9,480 nt of DNA from Chloroflexota bacterium (lineage in GTDB: Bacteria > Chloroflexota > UBA11872 > VXNJ01), in NCBI GenBank assembly GCA_026708165.1, contig JAPOVO010000116.1:1-9480 (forward strand). Direction: 5' to 3'. Position numbers and translations under genes: made by a program. The notes beneath the pieces were generated by a model. That model made no database searches, was not told where the DNA came from, and was given only the letters and a program-made list of their open reading frames with translations. Shown here one piece after another: positions 1-6,913 of this stretch (positions are counted from its first letter, which is position 1; the number at the start of each line of letters is the position of its first letter).

Positions 1-26
1 TTCCAATCGATGGCTGTTTGAGTCAA
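1..26 (-). CDS. possible start of argD (acetylornithine aminotransferase), 5' fragment only
   Basis: Downstream of argB on the same strand, a TTG at 26-24 opens a frame that runs off the window edge after eight codons (MTQTAIDW). A GGA lies 8 nt upstream, a spacing like that of the TTG-started argJ. In argC-argJ-argB operons the next gene is very often argD, the PLP-dependent transaminase that makes N-acetylornithine from the semialdehyde produced by ArgC, and many ArgD proteins begin with a similar short polar N-terminus. Eight residues cannot establish homology, so the call rests on operon context and a plausible start. Other frames at this edge hold only very short open stretches, such as a nine-codon ATG frame beginning at 52 that ends in TGA. 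Confidence 0.28.
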
Positions 27-108
27 GGCGTCATTCCAGAGTCGGCGGACATGGACGGCGATTGTATCACCAGAAGGATTGCCAGCGACCCCCGCGTGTC
101 CGAGTTGT
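27..108. other. short intergenic stretch downstream of argB
   Basis: This 82-nt gap separates the argB stop from the possible argD start. It contains a TACAAT on the minus strand (66-61, five of six matches to a -10 box) but no recognisable -35 partner. No hairpin followed by a T-run is visible, so there is no sign that the operon ends here. Confidence 0.4.
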
Positions 109-957
109 CTAACGGAGGGCGAACCGCGTGCCGGGGCGGCTGGGGCCTCCAAGCTGGTCAATGAGAACGTGCGGCATCGATCCGTCGACGACGTGTGTCT
201 CGCCAACGTCCCCCAGCGGCGCGAGCGCCGCCTCGACTTTGGGGATCATCCCGCCGGAAATGGTGCCTTCATGGCGAAGCTGTCGCGCAATCCGCGGTGT
301 CACCTTGTCGATGGGTTCTCCCGACGCGTCGAGGACTCCACGGACGTCGGTTACGAAAACAAGGCTGGCCGCGCCAAGCGCCGCCGCTATCTCTGAGGCG
401 ACGGTGTCGGCGTTCACGTTGTACATCTGACCGTTCCGGTCAGCCGCTATCGGCGCGACCACGGGGACCATTTCCGACTCGACCAAGCGGTCGAGCAAGA
501 GCGTTTTCACCGCGACGATTCTGCCAACCAGGCCCAGTCCGGGCGGGTGAGTCTCCGGCTCGACCAGCACTAGACCACCGTCCGCTCCCGAAATGCCCAC
601 GGCCCTCAGTCCCAGGCTGGCAAAACGTGAGACGATTTCCTTGTTCACTTTTCCGGCAAACACCATCACTGCCACTTCAAGCGTTTCGGCGTCGGTTACG
701 CGCAGGCCATCGACGAATCTGGTTTGGTGTCCAGCCAGTTTGAGCCAGTGCGAGAGAGCCTTACCGCCGCCGTGCACGACCACCACTTTTACGCCCTCGG
801 TTCTGAGCCGGACGATGTCTTCGAAAATCGAAGCGGATGCCGCTTCGTCGCTGCCGCCGATCTTGATTACCACGAACTTTCCTCGGTAGCCGCTGAGATC
901 GGTAGCTGCGATAGCCGCCGACTCCGTCTGCGTGCCGGCAGTCCGCGCAGCCGTCAC
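109..957 (-). CDS. argB: acetylglutamate kinase (ArgB)
   Basis: ATP-dependent N-acetyl-L-glutamate 5-kinase, the second step of arginine biosynthesis, cytosolic amino-acid-kinase fold. The 282-residue product shows the family landmarks in order: the phosphate-binding Lys-Ile-Gly-Gly-Ser with K32, HGGG at 62-65, GLRVTD at 84-89, GKVNKE at 102-107, NVNAD at 180-184 (substrate and metal region), and SGGMIPK ending in K240. The GTG start at 957 shares GTGA with the argJ stop (4-nt overlap), and a GGAA lies 8 nt upstream, so coupling to argJ is likely. The frame is open for 94 more codons upstream, but that part lies inside argJ and is Arg/Pro-rich without ArgB character. About 25 N-terminal residues precede the conserved core. 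The C-terminus ends near a GTRF and lacks the LEIFT-EGIGT-like segment typical of arginine-inhibited enzymes, so feedback inhibition is uncertain. Confidence 0.95.
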   Translation of the reverse strand: MTAARTAGTQTESAAIAATDLSGYRGKFVVIKIGGSDEAASASIFEDIVRLRTEGVKVVVVHGGGKALSHWLKLAGHQTRFVDGLRVTDAETLEVAVMVFAGKVNKEIVSRFASLGLRAVGISGADGGLVLVEPETHPPGLGLVGRIVAVKTLLLDRLVESEMVPVVAPIAADRNGQMYNVNADTVASEIAAALGAASLVFVTDVRGVLDASGEPIDKVTPRIARQLRHEGTISGGMIPKVEAALAPLGDVGETHVVDGSMPHVLIDQLGGPSRPGTRFALR

Positions 958-2162
958 GTCGTGTATTCCGCGTTGATCTCGACGTATTCCTTGCTCAGGT
1001 CGCATCCCCAGGCGACGGCGGACGCAGGTCCCACACCCAGGTCGATCACGATCTCGGACTCGGCCCCGTCGAGGTAACGGGAGGCGTCGGCTTCGGGATA
1101 CTGCAGGGGCACGCCGCCGCCGAACACCCGGTAGGGGCCGACCCAGACGTCGGTCCGGTCGGGATCGAAATTGACTCCGCTGTAGCCCGCAGCGCAGAGA
1201 ATCCGACCCCAGTTGGGATCGGATCCATGAATCGCGCATTTCAGCAAGCTAGACGTGGTGACGCAGCGGGCAATGGTTCGAGCCTGCGTCGTCGAGGACG
1301 CGCCCCGGACGTTCACGGCGAAGACCTTGGTAACTCCTTCGCCTCCCCGGACGATCTCCTTGGCCATTTGCACAGACAGTCCGCCGAGAGCGTTACTGAA
1401 CTGTTCGACCACGGCAGGGTCCGGCCCGATAGTCACGCCCGACGCGCCGTTAGCGAGAACCAACACGGAGTCGTTGGTGGACGAGTCGCCGTCGATGGAG
1501 ATCATGTTAAAGCTGTCGTCGACGGTCTTTACCAGGATTGCCTTAAGCAGATCGGGGGCGATGGCGGCATCGGTAGTGAGGAAGGCAAGCATGGTCGCCA
1601 TTCTGGGGTGAATCATCCCCGCGCCCTTGCACATTCCGCCTATCCGCACGGGGCCTGCGGGTGTGTCAATCTCGATGGCGGCGTACTTGGGGAATGTGTC
1701 GGTAGTCATGATGGCTTCGGCGGCCATCGGTCCTCCGTCCGGCGTAAGTTCCAGACTGCCGATTCCATTCTCGATCTTGTCCATCGGAAGCCTGTGGCCG
1801 ATAACACCAGTGGAGCAGACGAGGACCAGGTCGGAAGATATCCCTACTCGGGAAGCCATGGCGGAGGCCATCCGCATGGTGTCCTCGAATCCGCCCTGGC
1901 CGGTGCAGGCGTTGGCTATTCCGCTGTTGCAAACAACCGCCTGAGCCTGTCCCCGTCCGACGACGGCGCGGTTGTAGCGAATGGAAGGCGCTTTGACCAC
2001 GTTAGTGGTAAAGACCCCGGCCGTAGAGCATGGTCCAGCCTCGGAGAAAACGCCGGACAGGTCGGAATTACCGGACGGCTTGATGCCGGCCACCCCACCC
2101 CCGGCGACGAAACCTGACGGCGCAGCGATTCCACCTTCGACCGGTTTGCAGTTGTCGAGCAA
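954..2162 (-). CDS. argJ: glutamate N-acetyltransferase / amino-acid acetyltransferase (ArgJ)
   Basis: Ornithine acetyltransferase, which transfers the acetyl group from N-acetylornithine to glutamate; bifunctional members also acetylate glutamate from acetyl-CoA. The 402-residue product matches the usual family length. Visible landmarks are NSGIANACTG (79-88), the oxyanion-hole region CSTGVIG (116-122), MTTDTFPK (152-159) and the self-cleavage site around MATML. There T190 should become the N-terminal nucleophile of the beta chain after autoproteolysis. The usual Pro-Asn before MAT is Pro-Arg here. The C-terminus ends in the family-typical INAEYTT. The start codon is TTG at 2162, 10 nt after the argC stop, with AGGA 8 nt upstream; no ATG or GTG fits better. 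The 3' end overlaps argB by 4 nt. No argA is seen in the window, consistent with the cyclic pathway. Confidence 0.96.
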   Translation of the reverse strand: MLDNCKPVEGGIAAPSGFVAGGGVAGIKPSGNSDLSGVFSEAGPCSTAGVFTTNVVKAPSIRYNRAVVGRGQAQAVVCNSGIANACTGQGGFEDTMRMASAMASRVGISSDLVLVCSTGVIGHRLPMDKIENGIGSLELTPDGGPMAAEAIMTTDTFPKYAAIEIDTPAGPVRIGGMCKGAGMIHPRMATMLAFLTTDAAIAPDLLKAILVKTVDDSFNMISIDGDSSTNDSVLVLANGASGVTIGPDPAVVEQFSNALGGLSVQMAKEIVRGGEGVTKVFAVNVRGASSTTQARTIARCVTTSSLLKCAIHGSDPNWGRILCAAGYSGVNFDPDRTDVWVGPYRVFGGGVPLQYPEADASRYLDGAESEIVIDLGVGPASAVAWGCDLSKEYVEINAEYTT

Positions 2163-2172
2163 GGTAGTAGTC

Positions 2173-3207
2173 CTAGGGGTAGACCGGAGGGGCCGAAAGC
2201 CCCACGGTTTCTTCGATTCCCATCATTATGTTTGCGTTTTGCAGCGCCTCGCCGGCGGCTCCCTTGACCAGATTGTCGAGAGCGGCGGTGACGATCAGGA
2301 CGTCTTCCGTCTCGTTGAGCGTAGCGTTGAGCGCGCAGTAGTTGCTCGAATAAGTCCATTTGGTTCTTGGCGGAGCGTCCGTGACCAGTACGAAAGGATC
2401 GTCCGCGTAGACGGACCGGTACAAGTCCGAAAGTTGGGTAGGCGTGACGGATTGATTCAGCGTGGCGTAGCAGGTGGTGAGGATGCCGCGAGTCATGGGC
2501 ACAAGGTGCGGCACGAACGTGACGGAGACTTCCGTCCCGGCGATTGCGGAGAGTTCCTGCACCATTTCGGGAACGTGGCGGTGCCCACGCACGGCATAAG
2601 CGTGAACGCTCTCATTCACCTCTGAATAATGATTGTCAAGACGTAACGAGCGTCCTCCACCGGAAACGCCGGACTTCGCATCGACGATAAACGAATTTTC
2701 CACGAGTCCGTCGGCGACGGCGGGCGCCAGGGCGAGGATGGCGGCGGTGGGATAGCACCCAGGGTTACCTAGGATTCTTGTCTGGGATATTTTCGACCTG
2801 TGAAGCTCGGTTAGGCCATAGACGGCGTCGTCGAGAAGCTCTGGGGCCGGGTGCGGCACGCCGTACCACTTCTCGTAGATGGCGGCGTCTTTGAGGCGGA
2901 AATCGGCGCTAACGTCGATCACCGGAACACCCCGCCGAATGAACGGAAGCAGCGCTTCGGCAGAAGCGGCGTGAGGCAGGCAGGAGAAGACGATATCGAC
3001 ATCGGTCTCGATCGTTTCTGTAAGCCGCATCCGGCTCAGCCGCGATCCACACGGCAGGCCAGCCACGTGGGGGAATACGTGGCCGAAAGGATCGCCGGCG
3101 TGCGACCTCGCGGTAATCGCGGTTATCTCGGCTTGGGGGTGACCCGACAGTAGACGAATCAGATCAAGCCCGAAGTAGCTGGTCCCGTTGATTATTCCGA
3201 CCTGCAT
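2173..3207 (-). CDS. argC: N-acetyl-gamma-glutamyl-phosphate reductase (ArgC)
   Basis: NADPH-dependent reduction of N-acetylglutamyl phosphate to the semialdehyde, third step of arginine synthesis, cytosolic. The 344-residue product has the family's usual length. The catalytic cysteine is C151 in GNPGCYPT, followed by KSGVSGGGR (178-186) and GHRHVPEM (208-215), which holds the active-site histidine region. The N-terminal dinucleotide-binding loop is unusual: where many ArgC have GATGYTG, this one has NGTSYFG, so two glycines are replaced by Asn and Ser. I chose ATG 3207 because GGGAG lies 8 nt upstream and the Rossmann strand starts at once. A TTG at 3222 would add five residues and lacks such a site. 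First gene of the arg operon; a TATAAT box stands upstream. Confidence 0.96.
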   Translation of the reverse strand: MQVGIINGTSYFGLDLIRLLSGHPQAEITAITARSHAGDPFGHVFPHVAGLPCGSRLSRMRLTETIETDVDIVFSCLPHAASAEALLPFIRRGVPVIDVSADFRLKDAAIYEKWYGVPHPAPELLDDAVYGLTELHRSKISQTRILGNPGCYPTAAILALAPAVADGLVENSFIVDAKSGVSGGGRSLRLDNHYSEVNESVHAYAVRGHRHVPEMVQELSAIAGTEVSVTFVPHLVPMTRGILTTCYATLNQSVTPTQLSDLYRSVYADDPFVLVTDAPPRTKWTYSSNYCALNATLNETEDVLIVTAALDNLVKGAAGEALQNANIMMGIEETVGLSAPPVYP

Positions 3208-3233
3208 CCACCGAACTCCCAAGTGAAACTCCG

Positions 3234-3260
3234 ATTATAACGATGGTGCGGTGTTGTCTC
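3234..3260 (-). promoter_or_regulatory. probable promoter of the argCJB operon
   Basis: On the minus strand a perfect -10 hexamer TATAAT lies at 3239-3234, with GAGACA (four of six matches to TTGACA) at 3260-3255 and a 15-nt spacer, slightly short of the usual 17. Transcription from here would begin near 3227 and give a leader of about 20 nt before the argC ATG, enough to hold the visible GGGAG. No ARG-box operator was recognised. Predicted from sequence only. Confidence 0.5.
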
Positions 3261-3282
3261 CGTCCATAGGAAACGGGGCCAT

Positions 3283-3310
3283 TAGAATTCGTTGGAAACC
3301 AGACCGGAGG
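3283..3310 (+). promoter_or_regulatory. candidate -10 box and ribosome binding site of the cyclophilin-like gene
   Basis: TAGAAT at 3283-3288 matches five of six bases of the -10 consensus. A strong GGAGG at 3306-3310 lies 6 nt before the ATG at 3317 and fixes that start. No good -35 is seen at 17 nt; the nearest TTG-containing hexamer (TTGTCT, 3254-3259) is too far away at 23 nt. The ribosome binding site is convincing, the promoter only tentative. Confidence 0.4.
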
Positions 3311-3316
3311 CGAGCG

Positions 3317-3703
3317 ATGCAGGCAATCAAGATAAGTTGGAATAGTGAGTTGGAGTTGAATGCGGACCTTTCGGACACCGCGACGGCCAGGGCGATAGCC
3401 GACGCCCTTCCAATCGAAACGAGAATCAGCACCTGGGGCGACGAGCATTATTTTGGGATTCCGGTGCAGGCCGATGCGGAACCCGGGGCGAGCGCCGCCG
3501 TGGAGCTTGGCGATCTGGCTTACTGGCCGCCCGGCAACGCCTTTTGCGTATTTTTCGGGCCGACCCCCGCAAGTCACGGCCCCGACGACATTCGAGCGGC
3601 GAGTCCGGTGAACGTGGTCGGCCGTCTGCGGTCGACGCCCGTCGAGGAATTGCAGGCGATAAGGTCGGGTTCGACGGTGAGGATAGAAGCCCTGGACGAA
3701 TAA
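3317..3703 (+). CDS. cyclophilin-like fold protein, TM1367 type (Pfam Cyclophil_like)
   Basis: Small 128-residue protein whose core resembles the TM1367 family. Residues 65-86 run Gly-Asp-Leu-Ala-Tyr-Trp-Pro-Pro-Gly, then a Phe-Cys-Val-Phe-Phe strand and GPTPAS, the family hallmark, with WGDEHYFGIPV at 40-50 and NVVGRL at 99-104. The family has a cyclophilin-like beta-barrel, but the residues that give true cyclophilins prolyl isomerase activity are not evident, and its role is unknown. There is no signal peptide or membrane segment, so it is probably cytosolic. The ATG at 3317 is set by GGAGG 6 nt upstream. An in-frame extension back to 3251 is Arg-rich and lacks such a site. The gene is divergent from argC (109-nt gap) and convergent with the GNAT gene. 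Family call fairly sure; function not assigned. Confidence 0.8.
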   Translation: MQAIKISWNSELELNADLSDTATARAIADALPIETRISTWGDEHYFGIPVQADAEPGASAAVELGDLAYWPPGNAFCVFFGPTPASHGPDDIRAASPVNVVGRLRSTPVEELQAIRSGSTVRIEALDE

Positions 3704-3729
3704 GCCACCAGCGTAAGCCCCGCTGTGGC
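3704..3729. terminator. bulged hairpin between convergent genes, possible bidirectional terminator
   Basis: Arms 3704-3713 and 3721-3729 pair as a 9-bp stem with one bulged C around a 7-nt loop (TAAGCCC). It begins right after the stop of the cyclophilin-like gene and lies 19 nt past the stop of the convergent GNAT gene. There is no T-run on either side, so it is not a classical intrinsic terminator, but position and symmetry suggest a 3'-end role for both transcripts. Confidence 0.4.
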
Positions 3730-3748
3730 GAGGCGGCCAAATCCCGGG

Positions 3749-4312
3749 CTAGAGCTTGATATCGGAAACCGGCAGAAACATGTCGATCAAATCGACGAAC
3801 TTGCCCTTGTAAAGAGCATATTCGGGACGGCGCCCGCATTCCCGGAATCCGAACTTCGCATACAGGTGAATAGCGCGCGGGTTGTTGGCGAGGACGCCGA
3901 GGAAGAGCATACGCAGGTCGAGCCTGTGTATCTCGGAGAAATGCGCGCGCATTAGCGCCGTTCCAAGTCCGCAGTCCCGCCAGCCCTTCGACACGGCGGT
4001 GGCTAGCTCGGCGCAATGGGTGTGCCGGCCGCGTTGCCTGTCGATGCCCATGTGAGCGACGAATCGACCGCGCGAGTCCTGCGCGTAGAGGTGCAGCGCG
4101 TCGCCAGATTCGATGCGCACCAGCATGTTCTGCAGGAACTTCTCTTCGTCCTCAAGCGTGACACGGGCCGAGGGCGGCGCCGCGATAAAAGTGTCTTCCG
4201 CGACGAGCTCGGTGAACCAGTCGAGGATTCGCTTCGCGTCGCTAGGACCAGGCGAGCGGAACACGACTTTCCTGCCATCGCGAAGTGAGATTTCTTTTCT
4301 GTAGTCCTTCAT
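3749..4312 (-). CDS. GNAT-family N-acetyltransferase
   Basis: 187-residue GCN5-related acetyltransferase, expected to move an acetyl group from acetyl-CoA to an amine; the acceptor is not predictable. The acetyl-CoA-binding motif A is near 108-120 (SKGWRDCGLGTAL, with the R-x-x-G-x-G pyrophosphate loop). Motif B is NNPRAIHLYAKFGF at 143-156, the usual Asn and Tyr-x-x-x-Gly-Phe pattern. Residues 1-60 form a GNAT N-terminal half with a charged helix. The ATG at 4312 overlaps the GH57 stop (ATGA, 4 nt), and there is no clear Shine-Dalgarno sequence, so translation is probably coupled. It is the last gene of the GT-GH57-GNAT unit. Acting on an amino sugar or on a protein are both possible; neither is supported beyond context. 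A longer in-frame extension upstream lies inside the GH57 gene and lacks GNAT features. Confidence 0.88.
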   Translation of the reverse strand: MKDYRKEISLRDGRKVVFRSPGPSDAKRILDWFTELVAEDTFIAAPPSARVTLEDEEKFLQNMLVRIESGDALHLYAQDSRGRFVAHMGIDRQRGRHTHCAELATAVSKGWRDCGLGTALMRAHFSEIHRLDLRMLFLGVLANNPRAIHLYAKFGFRECGRRPEYALYKGKFVDLIDMFLPVSDIKL

Positions 4313-5526
4313 TGGTTTGGGTATACGCGGCTCATTGCGTTGATGAAATTCTTGTAGACGCACTGATGCTCCCACACCATTCGATTGACGCCCAGACGCC
4401 GCCACGATTTCGGCGTGAAGTATGCGGAGACTTCCGCTTCGGATCCGGTGCCGGCGACCCATTGCAGCCAGTGCAAGTTGTCGGACTGCAAAAGCCAGTG
4501 AGCAATGGTCTCCAACCCGGGATCTCCGACGAGGCGGGCGTGATTCATGGCGACAACCATAAGACGGAAAACGGCTTGCTGGAGGTCGTTTCCAACGAAG
4601 AACTCCTGCCCGCCGTGGAGTCCGGCCCAGGTGACCGGAAACGGCGGGAGTGGGATGTCGTGGCTTTGCGGGCCGAGCGCGGCGACTGCCTCGCCGGGAG
4701 TGAGGCATCGAACGCCGCGCCGCCTCAGTGCGCCGGGCAGCTGCGCGAGGAACTCGAAGATGCCGCTGCCGTGGTCGTGGTGATGACCGAACGTTTCGAA
4801 GTCCCAGGCGAGGGTGACGACGTCGCCCTCGACCTCCGCTATCGCTTTGGCATAGTCGCTCGCCGTTAGCGGCCAGCCGTCCCAGCTCTCGTTTGAGAAC
4901 CTGTATCCGACGTCGTCGCTGAGATCGAAATGCCTAACCAGAATCTCTGGCCCGCCGCCGGAATGGTAAAGGTGTGCAGCGGAACGCCAATCCATCACCC
5001 AGGGGCGTCCATCCATGAACGTTCCCGAGAACCCGGCCGCTTCGATAGCGGCGTAGATATCCGACGACATCATCATCTCGGTGGTGTCGGTTATCGCCGG
5101 TTCGACTCCGAAGATGGTCTTCATGCGGGATTTCATTTCGTGCATCAGGCGAATGAAGAGCCGGATATCGAAAAGGAGCGAAACGCCGTGGTACGGCTCG
5201 ACGCCTATCAGCTCGGCGTTGGGATGAGCTACTAAAGCCTGGAAGTCGTCGAGGAGGTCCGGATGCCATATTTCAAACTGCCTCAGTGCGGACATCGAAA
5301 ACCCGATACCCAGCTTCATCCCCTCTTCAAGCATTCGACGCCATGTATCGCAGGCGGGCTTGTAGCTCCATTTGGCGATGATGTCGAGATAGTGTTTGTC
5401 GAGCTCATGATCAAACAGCAAGCACTCGATTTCCTGGGGCGTTGCGTCCTTGGGGATGGGCCGGGCGGGCAGGCGGACCCGTCGAGGCTGGTGAACGAGC
5501 GAGTAGATTACGAGATTCTCAGCCAG
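4309..5526 (-). CDS. glycoside hydrolase family 57 protein (alpha-amylase / glucanotransferase-like), CTG start
   Basis: 405-residue catalytic protein of family GH57, retaining enzymes that cut, transfer or branch alpha-glucans. Numbering from the CTG at 5526 as residue 1, the family motifs are the N-terminal VHQPRR with H12, EPYHG near 110-114, the TTE with E150 as likely nucleophile, and WDFETFG with D242 as likely acid/base. The last motif is followed by HHH and GIFEFL, the pattern of the MJ1611-like branch. About 160 C-terminal residues form the helical part. No ATG, GTG or TTG lies between the upstream in-frame TGA (5562-5560) and the HQP motif, and the first TTG (5421) would delete that motif. 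CTG 5526 yields MAENLVIYSLVHQP, the usual distance to HQP, with GGAG 10 nt upstream and an 8-nt overlap with the glycosyltransferase end. There is no signal peptide, so it is likely cytosolic. Substrate unknown. Confidence 0.85.
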   Translation of the reverse strand: MAENLVIYSLVHQPRRVRLPARPIPKDATPQEIECLLFDHELDKHYLDIIAKWSYKPACDTWRRMLEEGMKLGIGFSMSALRQFEIWHPDLLDDFQALVAHPNAELIGVEPYHGVSLLFDIRLFIRLMHEMKSRMKTIFGVEPAITDTTEMMMSSDIYAAIEAAGFSGTFMDGRPWVMDWRSAAHLYHSGGGPEILVRHFDLSDDVGYRFSNESWDGWPLTASDYAKAIAEVEGDVVTLAWDFETFGHHHDHGSGIFEFLAQLPGALRRRGVRCLTPGEAVAALGPQSHDIPLPPFPVTWAGLHGGQEFFVGNDLQQAVFRLMVVAMNHARLVGDPGLETIAHWLLQSDNLHWLQWVAGTGSEAEVSAYFTPKSWRRLGVNRMVWEHQCVYKNFINAMSRVYPNQ

Positions 5527-6826
5527 CGTTTCGCGGCTCCAAGCCCTGCCTGATTGCCATCAGCGGCAGTTTTTTGAGCATTATTTCGATGGAATTATCC
5601 CAGGTGAAAAGGGCCGCCAGCTCACGACCTTTCCGGCGGATAGCAGCGCTCCAGTCCGGGGCATTACGCAAGGCGACCGCTATTGAGGCGATCTCCTCGC
5701 CGGAACCGGTATCCAGAACCGCCGAGTTCTGGCCGGAAATGGCGTAATCCTCGCCGGTCGACCCCACGTAGGCTACGCCGCCAGCGGCCATGGCCTCCAG
5801 ACCCACGATGCCGAACGGTTCGTAAAGGCTGTTGGCCAGCGTCCCGTCGGCCGCGGCGTAAAGAGCGGGAAGCGCGTCGTCCGGAATGAAAGTCCGAATG
5901 TCGATCACATCGGCGTCCGCCTCGACCTCACCTAGCGATCCGGCCATGTCGCTTATGGACGAGCTGTCGAGATGGACCTGGTCCACGCGCAAACCCAGCC
6001 GTTCGGCGTGTCCCAGGAATTCGTCGCGGTGGAGCTCGCGCAGCCCTCCCTTGAAGACCAGCTTGGCACGGATGTCCCGGCGCTTCAGTTCGGCGACGGC
6101 ATCGGCGGACTCCAGCCAGCCCTTGTCGGGGTCCATACGTCCGATTTTGAAGAAGAAAATGTCGGCGGACACTGCGTCTTTGAGAGAAAGCACATCGGAC
6201 GCCGAGGGCGGTTCCAGATGCTTCGCAGAGATGCCGTTCGGGATAACGAGCGCGTCATAGCCGAGAGCTCGAATCTGGTGTTTGACGTACCGGCTTACGG
6301 CGGTGATCTGCGCCGTGTACTGCACGCGTCCCCAGTTGATGCGGTCGAAGGACATGTCATTGTTGGCGTTCCACATCAATATGCACTCGCCGCGCAGACC
6401 GTGGAAGTGCAGCGAGTCGCTCAGGCGGTTCAAGGCGTCGGCGGTCTGCCAGTCCTCGGCGATGACCGCCACGCGCTTGCCTGCGGCGATTGCGGGCCTC
6501 ACGACGAACTCAGTAACGTGCCAGGGAATCGATTCCTGGTAATCGAGGACCTTCCAGTTTTCGTTCTCGTAGACGCCGCCCCGGTGGTAGCGGCTTTGCC
6601 ACTGGCACCAGCGGTTCAGCTTGAGGTTTCCGTCAACGCGCTCCTCGTAGTTAGGAAGATCGGGGTCGCCCAGGAAGAAGAGATGCGTAGTGAACCCTTT
6701 TTGGGCCATGGCTTCGGTCAAGTTGGTCACTCTAACGCCGAGGCCGCCTGCCTGCGAATACGGCTGGTCGGGACCCTCGAAAGACAGAATTACGAACTCG
6801 AGGTTTGCGGGGGTGAAGTTGTACAA
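5519..6826 (-). CDS. glycosyltransferase, GT4/GT-B type (glycogen-synthase-like)
   Basis: About 435 residues in the two-domain GT-B fold, expected to transfer a sugar from a nucleotide-sugar donor. Near the N-terminus is SQAGGLGVRV (24-33), resembling the Gly-Gly-Leu acceptor/phosphate loop of GT4/GT5 synthases. The C-terminal donor domain starts around KIGRMDPDKGW (227-237), which supplies the conserved Arg and Lys. The retaining E-x7-E motif is E336 to E344 in EPFGIVGLEAM. The start is uncertain: TTG 6826 is the only standard start just ahead of the first beta strand, but it lacks a clear ribosome site. An ATG at 6937 would add 37 non-conserved residues and overlap the start of the divergent murJ-like gene. 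It is the first gene of the unit and its stop overlaps the GH57 start. This pairing suggests synthesis plus remodelling of an alpha-glucan or another glycoside; the acceptor is unknown. Confidence 0.85.
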   Translation of the reverse strand: MYNFTPANLEFVILSFEGPDQPYSQAGGLGVRVTNLTEAMAQKGFTTHLFFLGDPDLPNYEERVDGNLKLNRWCQWQSRYHRGGVYENENWKVLDYQESIPWHVTEFVVRPAIAAGKRVAVIAEDWQTADALNRLSDSLHFHGLRGECILMWNANNDMSFDRINWGRVQYTAQITAVSRYVKHQIRALGYDALVIPNGISAKHLEPPSASDVLSLKDAVSADIFFFKIGRMDPDKGWLESADAVAELKRRDIRAKLVFKGGLRELHRDEFLGHAERLGLRVDQVHLDSSSISDMAGSLGEVEADADVIDIRTFIPDDALPALYAAADGTLANSLYEPFGIVGLEAMAAGGVAYVGSTGEDYAISGQNSAVLDTGSGEEIASIAVALRNAPDWSAAIRRKGRELAALFTWDNSIEIMLKKLPLMAIRQGLEPRNAG

Positions 6827-6913
6827 GTTCGAGCCAGTATGCAGCGAGTGTCGAAACGGCGTCCGGTAACTCCGGCATACTACCGCGAGTGAACAGAATA
6901 ATCGGAACTTGTC
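6827..6913. promoter_or_regulatory. divergent intergenic region between glycosyltransferase and murJ-like gene
   Basis: These 87 nt must hold promoters for both directions. On the plus strand AATAAT (6897-6902) matches five of six -10 bases and would give a leader of only a few nt before the GTG at 6914. No good -35 is visible. On the minus strand only weak TA-rich hexamers occur. A CCGG-5nt-CCGG inverted repeat lies near 6861-6873 and is too short to interpret. Confidence 0.35.

Noticed and set aside
958..1239. 94-codon in-frame upstream extension of argB
   Set aside because: It lies inside argJ, is Arg/Pro-rich and has no acetylglutamate-kinase features; GTG 957 with the 4-nt overlap explains the start.
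1227..2117. Long plus-strand open frame (296 codons)
   Set aside because: It is antisense to argJ, whose protein matches its family along its whole length; composition looks like a shadow frame, with no domain recognised.
3749..4708. Extending the GNAT protein upstream to 319 residues
   Set aside because: The added N-terminal part is inside the GH57 gene, rich in Arg/Pro and without GNAT character; ATG 4312 is at the coupled junction.
6861..6873. CCGG-TAACT-CCGG inverted repeat as an operator
   Set aside because: Arms of only 4 bp with a palindromic core are expected by chance in high-GC DNA.
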